The position numbers and the translations under genes were made by a program. 64,000 bases of DNA from Macrocybe gigantea (taxonomy: Eukaryota > Basidiomycota > Agaricomycetes > Agaricales > Callistosporiaceae). Below, piece after piece: positions 14,063 to 25,634 of the stretch (its first letter is position 1; the number at the start of each line of letters is the position of its first letter). The DNA is taken from NCBI GenBank assembly GCA_011319805.1, contig SJRY01000268.1, positions 186,001 to 250,000 of the forward strand, written 5' to 3'. The notes below the pieces were generated by a model that had not been told where the DNA came from, ran no database searches, and saw nothing but the letters and a program-made list of their open reading frames with translations.

Positions 14063-15266
14063 CTAAGAATCATCACGCATGCTCTCCTTTATACTCTCCT
14101 TCCAGAGATCTGCAAAGTCTTCGATATCCCTTCCGCTGCTCATACTTAGAGCCTCGAAAGGCACCATGTTGTGCTGATGTGCAGGCGCCTTTGAAGTTGC
14201 CGCGGGATGGGCCCGAGAGTCGATGACGCGGAATTCGGTATCCGCTCATCGCCCGCCATCCTTGAGCGCAGCAATTCTTGCAGATCTTCGTACGCGAACA
14301 GCAGGGGATCCGTCTTTGGAGCATATGGATTGAAATCCACTATATGTGCTCTTTGCAGATCGCGTGTCAACAGGATATCAAACACGTCTGCACGGAATGA
14401 TGGTGAGCGTATTGCACTCTGAGATCGAGCGCTTACAGTTTTTGACATGCTCGCATTTGCCCTTGACCTTGCTCTCCCAGAACCGCTTCACCGAAGAGAG
14501 TATGGTGTCGGACGTTGAAGGCTCGTTGAGATACTCGTAGTAATTCGTGTCCCGTTGCGAAATACCCAAGAGCATATTCTCCCGAACGAAACACCTTAGC
14601 TCGCGGCTTCGGTCGATGGGGTACCACTTGCGCAAGACAAGCTCGAGCTCGTAGTTCGCGGGCACGTCGCATCCTTCAAAAACATTTTCGGTGTCGAGAT
14701 CATGCGTGATAAAATCCGAAGACTTGAGAAGGAGGTAGACGTCGGAAGGTGCGGTGCATTTCAATGGTGAAGATGCCGGGAGGATCCACGCTGCATCCTG
14801 AATAAAATGCATGGTGCCATTAGCGCAGAACGTGTCAAACCAAGTGCGACAATGACTCGCTCTAGGAGATGAGAAATTCAGTTTGGGAAAAACGGCGCCG
14901 TATTCAGCGATGCAAGCTCGTATTTTCTCGTCCAAGTCCGGAAAAGCGAACCGGGGAGGCTCGTCTACGTCGTTTTCAGAATTGTCCTCATCGTCGGAGA
15001 GGGTGCTTTCGGCGGTACTACAGAAGACACGTCACGGCCGCGCGGGTTAATGAAGCAAAGAGGTGTGGATGATTCTTTGAGACCAACACGTCTTCAGATC
15101 CTTCGGGTACGAACACACCATCCGTGTTGAGATAGTCACGAAACTCTTGAGATAACGGATGGATGATGGTTGATTTGATGCTCAAATCAGAGAACTGGGG
15201 ATACCATGAAGAGAATTGGAAGAAGAGGATGTAGTCCGAGTCCAAGGGAGGGAAAACAGATGTCAT
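14063..15266 (-). CDS. CDC123: CDC123 (D123 family), eIF2 assembly factor
   Basis: Cell division cycle protein 123, an ATP-grasp-like chaperone needed to assemble translation initiation factor eIF2. Start [12 protein letters not shown] at 15266. Family segments: [29 protein letters not shown] then [26 protein letters not shown], and [25 protein letters not shown], followed by the HPAAT and [10 protein letters not shown] tail. Introns 15018-15087, 14798-14860 (donor GCGAGT, a GC-AG intron) and 14388-14436. The conserved C-terminal tail lies one frame away; one base is missing near 14237. The gene is essential in yeast, so an assembly deletion is likely. Ends just after KESMRDDS. Confidence 0.9.
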
Positions 15267-15400
15267 GGTATTCAGGTATAGTGAAATAAGATAAACAAAC
15301 CAAAGCTCATATCCGCATGCAAATATTAGATACAAAAAAAGTTCTGCTATAGATAGCGGTGTAAGTATGGCAAGAGAATGTTCGATAGTCTAATACGGTA

Positions 15401-16924
15401 TCAGTGAGCTGTTTTATGCTTTCCTGCGAGGTATTCCTTGTGCCACCACTGCAGGCACGTCAGCTTCAGTCGGGCCGAAAATGCGAATTGAGACTTACCT
15501 CTACCATGCGTTTCACACCCTCATCTATACCGACTTCTGGCTCATAACCCAGAACACGCCGTGCCTTCTCAATGTTATGCCACCTTGTAACACAACTGAA
15601 GGTGACTTTGAATCGAGTAAATGTGGGCTCTTTCCCCAGAGCCCAGCTGATCCATTCCGCAGCTGTCGCTGCAGCCATACCAACCGCCTTGGGCAAGATG
15701 ATGGTCTTCCTGGCTTTTCTGTGACCAGGAAAATATCCATCGAGGTAATGCCATACTTTTCGCGGAAAGTCCCAGAAATAGCAGGGTTCTCCGTTTGTTA
15801 TAAAGAAGACCTGGCCGGCAACCTGAAGAGGTGATGAATCTGGATCGTAGAGTTTCGCTCGCTTCAGCGCATATTCCGACATTTGGTCAAAGCGGCTTCG
15901 GACAACAGGTCGATTCGACGTCGGGGGATTTGGATCGTTGAAGGCTGCTTCAATTTTTTCGGCATTAGAAGGGAGGGTCACATAGGGTCCTAAGGGACGG
16001 GCTTCGCATGTCGGGATGCGATGGTATCCAAGGGTAGAAGAAATAGGCAGGAGGGGATAATTTATTAGGTCTTCTTCGGCTTCAGTGAGTGTCACTTCGT
16101 CAGCGGTCGCAGGGATCTTTTCTGATGTGGATAGAGGAAGTGCGGGTGGGGGTGCATCCAGTTTGTCGGCTGCGAGCAGATGTGCGCGGGCAACGTTCCC
16201 GACATACGTCCAGTCGAAGAGATTCGTGTTGTCTCCAATCTGGAAATGTGTCTGGTTACGTTCAAAGACTTGGTAGAAACCCGACATGGCTTGACGATCT
16301 CCGGGACTTGAAAGAAATACTTCGTCACGAACATATGATGTTGCAAACCTGGAATCAACTTACCCAAATATTCCAGCGGGTCGAAGAGCGACTGTGAGTA
16401 ACCCGTTTTTGCCATTGGCAGCCAGAACCAAGGCTTCTGCTTGTGCCTTGGAATCATTATAAGCGTCCATCGGTACTTTAGGCGGAGGAACTCGCTCGTC
16501 AACGCCAATGATGTCAGCACCATTGAACACAACCCCAGCAGAACTAGTGAAGACCAATTTCCGAACGCCTGTAGCGACTGCCGCCGCAATTACCGCTCTA
16601 GTTCCCTCCACGTTTACCCTGTAATAAAGGGGAGGATTTGGCAAGACTGCAGGAGGCGAGGCGGTATGGATTATACAGGTTGTGCCGGACTGTACACTGG
16701 TCAGTAGTGATGGGGCGTATATAAAGCCGTAATACCTTTCTGAGTGCAGATGTAACTTGCTCCTCGTCCGTGATGTCGCCAGAATAAAACGGCGCATCGT
16801 CGTATCGTTGCACTATGTCGAAAACCGATACGGTGTCGCCACGATCAAGGAGCTGCTGCACAATGTGCCTGCCAACGAAGCCACTTCCGCCAATGACAAG
16901 ATATATGTCCTTGGAATGAGACAT
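15401..16924 (-). CDS. ERG26: Sterol-4alpha-carboxylate 3-dehydrogenase, decarboxylating
   Basis: NAD(P)-dependent 3beta-HSD-family enzyme of ergosterol synthesis, acting in C-4 demethylation at the endoplasmic reticulum. 456 residues in four exons, with introns 16690-16735, 16307-16363 and 15449-15498; the model is fully in frame. Rossmann motif IGGSGFVGRHIV near the N-terminus, IHTASPPA, TSSAGVVFNG, the catalytic YxxxK as YNDSKAQAE, and RPAGIFGPGD. The short last exon ends WWHKEYLAGKHKTAH. Other 3beta-HSD-type dehydrogenases are possible, but length and motifs fit ERG26. Divergent from borealin. Confidence 0.88.
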
Positions 16925-17128
16925 GACGAGAATAAGACACGCCCAGGTGGTCGTCGACCGAAGAGAAAGAAATAAGGAGAGTGCACTTGTCGAACGACTT
17001 AAAAGATTTTTTCTCAATTTGGAAATGGGGAAACGCGCCCCACGTGACCTGCCTTTTTGGTGTTCGCGCGCATCCATTCACAGCTTCGTCAAACACAACA
17101 AATTTCGGGCTGCACTCATCCAGACACT
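16925..17128. promoter_or_regulatory. Divergent promoter, ERG26 / borealin, with a CACGTG box
   Basis: Only 204 bp separate the two start codons. CACGTGAC at 17041-17048 is a palindromic E-box core of the kind bound by bHLH factors (Cbf1/SREBP types). Whether a sterol-responsive factor binds is inference. Confidence 0.4.
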
Positions 17129-18625
17129 ATGGATCTTCCGCATCCGAAGAGAAAGTACACCGAGGAGGAGAAGATGCAGCTACTAGCTAACCTCGACATC
17201 GAGGGTAAGAATGTATCGTATGTAGGTTGTGACACGACATTCATCGACCTCGTGTAGTTGCCCACCGCACCCACCAATTTGAATCATGGCTGGCAGATCG
17301 GCTGGAGAATTTCAATATGCATCAAGAAGGACAAGTCCTGCGTATCCCAAAGCAAGTCTGTAACATGAAGATGCGCGAGTTTGGCGAGAAATACAATGGC
17401 AATATCCAAGCCGCTCTCAGAGGCGTTCAGAAAGAGAAACTCGCAGCTGCTGGGGGAGACGGGTCGTTCGGAGAATTGGATAGAAGCGCGAGGAAGAGGA
17501 AATGGGTCGCGAGTCACGAAGTCACCACTGCAGGTACCAATGCTACGAAGGAATCTGACGCTGCAAAGGCGCCCAAAGTCGGTGAGTTACCAGGCATTTT
17601 ATATCCGCATCCTTCATTGATATCCTTTGTCAAGCTCGCATGACGCCCCTTTCACCGATGAAGGCCGGGTCATCTACAGGACCTGGCACGGCTCAACGTT
17701 CGCGATTGCTAACCAGCAAAGCCTCTGGAACAGTACGTACTTCCGCCATATTGCATACCTGCCAACCCATCCACTTTCCTAGATCCGCAGTGTGTCGTCC
17801 CGTTCCACTGCAACACCGAGCCCTCAGAAGAAGCCCGCCTTCGTCACCGGAACGTCAACTAGCACCCTGCGATATCCTTCTCGACCTGCATCACCTTCTA
17901 AGCTTCCTCACAGATCGAACCCGCCGCAGTCCCGCGTACCATCCAGCTCAACTTTTAACCCTTCCCTGCCTCCCAAAACGCCAAAGTATCCCAACAATGC
18001 CATGAATGGCGCCGCTGTGCGGTTACCGCGTCGCGACGAAAGCCTCCTGAGTGTGAACGGGTCACCACTGGCGAATCCCTACGAATTCGGGTTAGGCTGG
18101 TTCAAGGGCGTGGAAATGGCGGAAGCAACGGATGAGGAGGATACGATGCATGGTCCAAGAGAACCCCAAACAATCAAGAAAATGAAAAGCAGCATCAAAA
18201 TTCGGAGAGATCCCTCTGTTGCATTGCCTTCCAACCTGCATTCGCGCACTAACTCCCAAGTTAGCGTCTTTTCTTCGTCATCTCAAACTACGTCGTCTTC
18301 CCACTCAAGACAAAACTCGCAATCGCAGCTTACTCAATTAGACGCACAGTCGACCCTTCCGCAGTTCCCCACCTCCCACTCTCAACCCCTACCTGATACG
18401 TCGCATATGAATCCTCTAGTAACGCCCAAGCCCCTTCAGCGATCCTTCTCTGCTTTAGTGGCGATTCCAACTAAGGACGGCCACCTTTTGGAATTCGACC
18501 CTCTTCAAACATCCCCCAGCGCGCTCGACGCGCTCGATGGTATCACGGATAGCGCGAAGAAGCAAGCCAGGGTCGAGATGGGAAGGCTGGTGCAAGCCGC
18601 CGTTGACAAGTGGAAGATCGGATAA
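17129..18625 (+). CDS. Borealin / Nbl1-like chromosomal passenger complex subunit
   Basis: 446 residues in four exons, fully in frame; introns 17205-17257, 17582-17634 and 17733-17782. Residues about 10-75 match the borealin N-terminal helix that forms a three-helix bundle with survivin and INCENP: QLLANLDIE, HQFESWLADRLENF, MHQEGQVLRIPK and MKMREFGEKYNG. The rest is Ser/Pro/Arg-rich and probably disordered, with a conserved-looking C-terminal helix ending RLVQAAVDKWKIG. The family directs Aurora B to centromeres and the spindle midzone. Function is by homology to the N-terminal domain only. Confidence 0.85.
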
Positions 18626-18781
18626 TATTGATTCATCGCATTCTCTCGTACACACGAGTATCGTTGAACTCTTCGTTCGTATTTATCATGCAATCGGTCC
18701 CCACAAAATCCCAACAAGTCTTGTATTACATCCTGTTTCTGTCTGTAAGAAAGTACGCCAATTGTATATTGAGGCTCGGAG

Positions 18782-21700
18782 TTAACTGTCGATTAATTCG
18801 AGATAAGCCGCACGACATTGCTGACTACCCTTATTGCGGAATTTCACGAGAAGAGAAGGGTTGATATTTTTGTTTGAACGCATGCTAGAGGTTCAGGCAT
18901 GGATGAGAAAGAAAGAAAGTATCAAAGCAGCGTATGGCGCACCGAAGAGCCTGCTGCTGCAAATCAAACAATTTAGTAAGAGAGATCCCTCCAATAGCGG
19001 ACCCTTCTCCATGCGATAAGGAGAAATGCCCTGTAGTGACGTATCCAATGATCTGCTTTTCGGACGGTTTTTGTTTGGACAGCTATCAAACATCTCAGCA
19101 GGCCGTTGGAAGTACAACCATTCCGAAACAACATACGGTAAGTTCATCCATAGTCTCGCCTTCCGCGGTTTGGCATAGTGCTTTCTTCCATTTATTAACT
19201 TCATCGTCTTCCATCTCGTAAATCATTGCTAAATCCTCAGGAACACCACGCTTGCATACTTTGAGTTTGACCAAAATTAAAGCCCCCTTCAACAGTTCGT
19301 CGGCCGTGATGTGTACATCCAGAGGATCGTGTCGTCGCTTGGATCTTAGCTTGTTAATTTCTTGGAATAGACCTGCCGCTTGGTCAAACATGCTTGAGAC
19401 AGTGCCAACAATGGATTTCGTTTCAGGCCCTCGGAGCAACCAAATCCTCCGCCACGCATTCTGAGCTGAGCCTTCATCGCCCGGCGCTTCACTTCTCTGA
19501 GTCGTAACGAGCATAGCTGATTCATCTTCCACCTCGACCTGAGTTCGACTCATTCCCAGAACACTCTTCCAGTCTGCTGCGAAGGGGCTATTTGATCCTA
19601 ATTTGGCGAAATTGACCCTTTTGGCAGGCGGTTTTTGCTTCCATCTTTCACGTTCCTCCTTTTCTCGCTCTTCAGAATACTCCGCATATCCGGGAGACGA
19701 AGGGTAGTCGCGTGGGAAATATGGCGTATTTGCTTCAAAGGCTTGCGTTTGCCGCTCGCGGAGACCGCCAACTCGCGTGCCTGTGAAGACGAGGGAATTG
19801 AAAAAGGCCATAGCCCATCCGGCGGGAATAATGAGCGTCCAACCGTGAATTGACCGATCCTCATTCGAAGAATTTTCTATCGAGCGTTGGATCAGTAGAA
19901 CTGGAATTCGATCATCCTGACGCAATGGTTTCAAAGACGTCCCAGGTATCAAGTTCTGCAAAGGAGGATGCTCATCAGATACGTTCGCAGAAACCATTGA
20001 AAGTAAGAAAGAGACCTTGGCCCGACGTTCATCCAACTCCTTCTTTTTGAAGCGTGGTTTGAGAAGTTTGCTTCTTGTGCTTTCATTCCAGATCTCGCTG
20101 TAGGCAAGGGCAGATGTTGGAAAGACCGTCGAGGGAGATCCACAGTGCATCTTGGCGTTCTTCGGGGGGAAGCTATTGCAATATTAAAACCCGTCATGAA
20201 AGAGAATATGTCGGAAGGCACACTCAAGTCGAGGATCGTTGACTTTGAAACCAACAACCATGCCTCGCGGTATTGACCCGGAAGTCTGTAAGTCTCCTAA
20301 TGCGTCCCAAAACTGCTTGCTTATCGTCATGATGTTTCTCATTACTAGATAGAATTTTGACTTACACGTGTGAATTCATTTTTATCCTCTTGCACCGGCT
20401 TTAACGCACCCTTCAGAATCTGATTTGACTTCGGGCCCATAATTTCAAATACGTTCATTTGTCCTCGAAGGTCAACCATCTCCACGTTAAACACCTTGGA
20501 ATTCCCAAATGTATTCTTAAAGGACTCCAGGGTGAAGGAAATGGACGATTGCAAAGCGGAGAACACATCCTTAAAGACGGAAGGATGCGAACGTAGCCAT
20601 ACGACCCTTGGTCGTTCAGGATCTTCGTTCATGCTAGATGCCGATGTCTCTGCCGCTTTCTCCTTTCCTTTATTATTTGGTTCTGTGCGGGTTCCAGATT
20701 TTTCTGCTTCTGTAGCTGCACTTGGCTTCCACGGCTCTAATGCTTTCCAGATAATTTGGACCGACGCGATTAGATCGAATGGATAAGACCCGTATTTGTA
20801 TAGGAAAGTTTCAAGAGCACGAGAACCGCCGATGTACCTGCAAGGTAACTTAGTCAAGCAAATTTTGATAGACGGTCCGTGTTACCGTTTTGCACCAGGG
20901 CCTTGTCCTTGAGATCACAACAACTCTCCAATGTGGCTTTTAGTACATTTTCCGGACCATTGAGCTCGATCAAAGAAAAGTACGACGCATCGTGCAATAT
21001 AGAGCCTTGAATAGAGGCTCTGTGGGACGGTCTGAAAGCCTTTTCTGTTGGATGAAGAGCCTGCCAATATGAGCATTGAACGTAGCACGTGTAACGATGC
21101 AGACTGAAAACACACCAAGCGGTAACCCCATTTATTCTCCATCAGCATACGTTTCGCATGCCATATGTGAGTTTCAAGCCATGCCTTATCACCTGTCACG
21201 ACTCGTTGTGAGAGGAACGGCGAAATGAAAAAGGAATAGATACTTTGGCGCTTCAGAAACGTTTCCGTACGACTGACCCGTTTGCCTTTTCCAAGCTTGG
21301 GAACTGAGTGACTGGACGTCTTTCTACTGATAGGGTCCATCTTGAAAGATTAAGAATATGTTCAATGAATAGGGGTTGATTTAAAGTACCTCTGCTCGAG
21401 CTTTCTCGCGCAAACGAACAGGGACGCGACGGACATCGTGACTTGCTGCTCGACGCCTCAGATGTCTGGGAAGTGCTTGCCAAGCACGCTGGGTTGAACT
21501 GGAACTTCGAAAGAGTCAGCCCCCATAATGATGAATGGCAAAACAGATTCTGAACCTTGCATTCTTCATTGCTTTCTGCATGGCATCTATTTCAAACGCC
21601 CTAGCCTGAAACCAGATGAGTGCACGTTGATGTGAGCAACGCAGTCAGCCGACCTCTGCAAACTTCTCCACATCGATAGCACCTGGTAGACGACCTGGGT

Positions 21701-21891
21701 ATGCATTAGTACGGTTCAGTGTTTAACAAAAACCGCTCGATATGAACCATGCGTTTTTGACGATTCCGTGCTACCTGAGGGACCAGCCTTAGGCTGAACA
21801 GCGATGGTGCGGGCGATCGTAACCTTGGCCTTTTTCCTTTCACGAGATGTGGCACCAACGTCTATCGCGTCACTCTTCCGTTTGCTTGCCA
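18782..21891 (-). CDS. POP1: RNase P / RNase MRP protein subunit POP1
   Basis: Large protein subunit of nuclear RNase P and RNase MRP, for tRNA 5' and rRNA processing. About thirteen exons. Start MASKRKSDAIDVG with a basic nuclear-localisation-like segment SRERKKAKV. Family motifs in order: LPGAIDVEKFAEARAFEI, RHLRRRAASHDVRRVP, ETHIWHAKRMLMENKWGYRL, SILHDASYFSLIEL, the POPLD segment GWTLIIPAGWAMAFFNSLVF then RVGGLRE, KPPAKRVNF, and IIGYVTTGHFSLSHGEGSAIG near the end, followed by CRAAYLELI. An internal 60-bp intron encoding in-frame sequence probably lies after DERRAK. All junctions agree in phase. Convergent with borealin (156 bp apart), divergent from the next gene (172 bp). Confidence 0.9.
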
Positions 21892-22063
21892 TGCTCCTGG
21901 ACTTGGATGGCGGCGAAATAGCAAGTAGGAGGAATTGAGCAATGTCACGTGCAAAACCCGTAACGCGAAATTGCGGAAACAAAATGGCCAGTGGCCATTA
22001 CTGCGCTCACACCAAACCCTACCACCGGAACGGTTAGACTCCGTTGGTGAATCGTATCTTACA

Positions 22064-22799
22064 ATGGCCTCAAGATACGCATTGCGCAATCCTCTGATAC
22101 GCTCCATATTACAAACCGAATCCCGTCGCTCATTCACCACGAGTCACCCAAATCTGGACGAGGCGGCGCCCAACCTTGGAACGGTTCAAGTGCAGAAAAA
22201 ACCAGTCGGGGGTTTTCGTGGAGGGTGATTGTCTGCAATGTCTCCTACCGCGAGCCCAACGATCTTATTCCAGTTGCAGGATTGTCGGTTTCCTCTTCGG
22301 CTTTTCTTTAGCTTCTTCCTACGCAGCATACCATCTTTTGGATGAATACCAACGCGCTTCGGCTGCATTGCAAGCTAGTGTGGACACACTACAGGCCAGC
22401 ACCGAAAAGGTTATGACATTTGCATATACCTCATCGGGCTACTACAGATATTTCGTCCACAGATCTCAGCCCAAATTAGACGAATTGAGGCCGTTGAAAA
22501 AGATTTAAAGGCTCTTTCGCAAGCCTCTGCCTCTAAAGACGACATCTCACGTGTCAGAGCTGAGACAAAGAAGCTGCTCGATGGGCTTCACGTTGGTGAG
22601 TACCCAAGGCACCGTTCGCCAAGGCCTTGTCCATTCAAGCCGCTGACCATCCACAGAATTTCTCGATCTGAGATCCCATGTTTGGGGCATTCGTAAGTCC
22701 TTTATCCCTTCCTTCGAGCACTCTCTCAACATCTTGCAAATGACAGAGCAAGACCTCCAATCCCTTGCCAAAAGGGATTCGACATCGGTCCGGGTTTAA
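22064..22799 (+). CDS. Small mitochondrial membrane protein, function unknown
   Basis: Starts MASRYALRNPLIRSIL, an Arg-rich amphipathic leader with SRRSFTTS that looks like a mitochondrial presequence. One hydrophobic span follows (IVGFLFGFSLASSYAAYHLL), then a helical, probably coiled-coil tail (QRASAALQASVDTLQ, IRRIEAVEKDLKALSQ, VRAETKKLLDGLH) ending DSTSVRV. Four introns keep phase; the one in the coiled-coil region is only about 38 bp. I recognise the pattern as a conserved fungal hypothetical but no named function. Likely an inner-membrane protein facing the intermembrane space or matrix. Confidence 0.7.
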
Positions 22800-23600
22800 T
22801 ACTACCATCGAACGCGGTCTTTGCGGGCGATTATCATCTGCAACGCCTTAGGACTATTCATCATAGAAGTACACGACGGGGACCTTATTCGATGATCATT
22901 GTATCCAAGGTTACAGCATCCATGAATTTGTCCATACCTTCGTCGGTGGATATACTTGTGAGAATATCCGACTTATTTGAGACCAGGCTGCAGACCATGG
23001 GTGCGAGTGTTAAGATGTAAAGTTTGCTTTTTTCCTTGCAAAATTGCTGTTATTCTCGATCTAACGTTTCTTATCACTTGGTGACGAGATCGGGTTGAGT
23101 GTGCTAGTAAGTAATTGGAGATGGTAGTCCGGAGAATTATCGGTCATATTACCCGATCCCGAATGGAGGACAAAGCGGCTATTCTTGTTCTGCTCGTGCC
23201 TCGCAGCCTAATGTCTCCATTACAACTCGCGATGAGTAAAGTCCTGAGTTCCTCGGCCATGCTGCGCTCAATGATTTTCCCACTGTTCGGACGATATAGC
23301 AAAACCGATCTTCCCAACATTAGTTGACCGTAACCATGGAACAAAAAAAAATCGAGGCTAGACACGACCATGGGTCAGAAAATATAAAGTGCGAGATGCG
23401 AGAACAACAAGAACATTATTCCTCAACCCACTCCTTTCATTCTTTGTCAAGACAGGTTCTTGTTGAACCCATATTTCTAACATTCTCTGTATGCCTTCTG
23501 CCTAGTCTTCTGCACTCTCTTTCACTGATGTTTTTCTTGTCCTTTAGGTCGCTGGCGATTCGTTACAGTCATATAGTTCTGTCCATCTTCCACCGCCATT
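22800..23600. other. Intergenic
   Basis: About 800 bp with no conserved frame. The last 150 bp are pyrimidine-rich, typical of a leader for the gene at 23601. Confidence 0.45.
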
Positions 23601-25068
23601 ATGACCCGCACTTCGTTCCTTCTCGTTCTTGTCTCTCTTTCTTCACTTGCCATTGGACTACCTATCCGCCGCGAGGTGCCTCAAGGTATTTAGAAAGTTC
23701 CTACCCATCTTGACGTAACTTCACCTGATTCATTTTGATGTCCAGAACACTCTCATGAGCCATTTCTCACGTCCGTCCGCAAGAGTCTCGCGTTGAAAAA
23801 CCCTGATGGAATTCTGGACCCGGTCTTCGGCTTGCTAGGCAATGCCGCCGCCGCAAATGGTGCAGGAAAAATTGCCGTAATTCCTCCAGCAATTTTGCCC
23901 TATAAACTTACTAACTCCTTTCCAGGACCCCACATGTTTGCAACAGGCGACAGCCGATCAAGCGTTTACGAATGCAAAGGCGGCAGGCGATGTCCAAGGC
24001 CAAGTGGACGCCTTGATCTATAGGGCTCTTGAGCGCAACTCTGGCAAAGTCGGTCTTGCCACAGATCCGTGCACCAGCATCAAGGCTGTCAACTCTGAAA
24101 TTGCCGCTATTCAACAACATCAGGTATTATCATCATCTCTCGATGGAAGTTGACATGCCTCAATCCGTTGTTGCATCAAGGATCCTGCTTCGCCAAACGC
24201 AGCTTCCATCAACAAGGCCATTACCCTTGAGCTTGCTCGGCAGATCAAGGTTGTGGGTGGCAACCCGCAGGACGCCCTCAAGGCAGGCACCTTTGCTCCT
24301 GGGGACGTCAACGATCCAACCGCGAAGGGCAACACCTGTGATGATGCTAATGATCCCAATGGATGTATTTTCACGCAAAACCTGCTTGTACCTGATGCCA
24401 CGCCTGAGGAAATTGACGCCGCTGTGGCTGGAGATAGTAACAACAATAGCAGCAACAGCAACAATGGCAATGCCGCACAGTAAGTTGCATGTTCCCGACT
24501 GTCTTCCGAACTCTAGTCAAACGAGCGCCCGCAGAAACGGTTCAGGTGCTACCCAGAGTTGCCCTGCTGGTAAATCCATGTTTCCTTGGATCCAAGTTCG
24601 CGTCGTTGATATGATAATCTGTAGCGGCTACTGTCACAGTAACAGTTGGTGCCGCCGCAGCATCGGTGGCCGCGCCTGCGTTAGTATTTGACACACGACT
24701 TTACATTGACAAGTGCCAACTCACACCTCGCCCAGCAGTACTACGACCGCCGCGGCTGCTCAGGGTGCAAACCTTCAAACATTCACTGGTGCACGTAAGT
24801 ACACATTTGCTTCACCCGTGAATGGCATTGCTTACCATTTCCATCAGTGGGTGGTTTGAGTGCGCCCACCGTCACTGTCGGAGGGCGTGGTTTCGTGGTC
24901 TCGGGCTCCGATTCATTCCTGAACAAAGCAGCGGCACTCGGACGATCCTGTGACATTCAACACAACCAATGCGCGAACCTAGCGAACTCCACCAACGGAA
25001 GAGCAGCTGGACTGAGTGTCGGGCAATGCGACCAGCAGAACAATCAATGCCGAGCATTGATTGCTTAG
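23601..25068 (+). CDS. Secreted protein with C-terminal cysteine motif
   Basis: Starts MTRTSFLLVLVSLSSLAIG, a clear signal peptide, followed by a dibasic LPIRRE site. A middle region with Cys residues (CLQQATADQAF, DPCTSIKAVNSEIAAIQ, NTCDDANDPNGC) leads to an Asn/Ser-rich spacer and an Ala/Thr/Val-rich linker. The C-terminal module contains FLNKAAALGRSCDIQHNQCA, NSTNGRAAGLSVG and QCDQQNNQC. This C-terminal pattern recurs in Agaricomycete secreted and cell-wall-associated proteins, but I know no assigned function. About six introns; phases agree. The low-complexity linkers suggest an O-glycosylated extracellular protein. Confidence 0.7.
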
Positions 25069-25634
25069 ATTTATAGAGTTGACTTAATTTTCCTAGGCAT
25101 TGAGAGATGCGGGTTGTAGCGGGTATAATATCTGAATCACGAATAATTCTTGCCTTTCACGTGAACGTGTTCGGGTGCCTCATTCAATCAGTGGCCAACG
25201 AAATAATGAACGTTCTTCTGCCAAGCCATGCGAACAAGAACGCTCCGCATGTCAAGTTTATCCAGCCGACGACGAATTCTTTCTCTCGCACGAAAGTGTA
25301 CCACATACCCATTGTGATCATTGTGCAACTCGAAATTTGGTTCCGCCCTTCAAGGTTCAGCTCGACGGTCGCGTTCGAACCGTCCAATTACGACGCACAT
25401 TTGGCGTACAGTCATCGCTTGATGACGGACGTTACGCACTCAGCATCACAAAACGGTGAGAATTAAACCAGACAGAACCTCAAGATGGAAGTATGGTCGA
25501 CAGTTGCATGTGGCATCGCCAAAGTCAGTCTGCTCTTTCCCTTGTATCCCGTCATCAAATTGTATAGATATACATGGTTATATACCCAGGGCTTCGACGT
25601 CGTAGGGTCTATCACGCTGACGTTGCGATTGGCC
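25069..25634. other. Intergenic
   Basis: No supported gene. Overlapping open frames at 25107-25466 (+) and 25184-25387 (-) lack motifs and splice-consistent neighbours. Confidence 0.4.
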
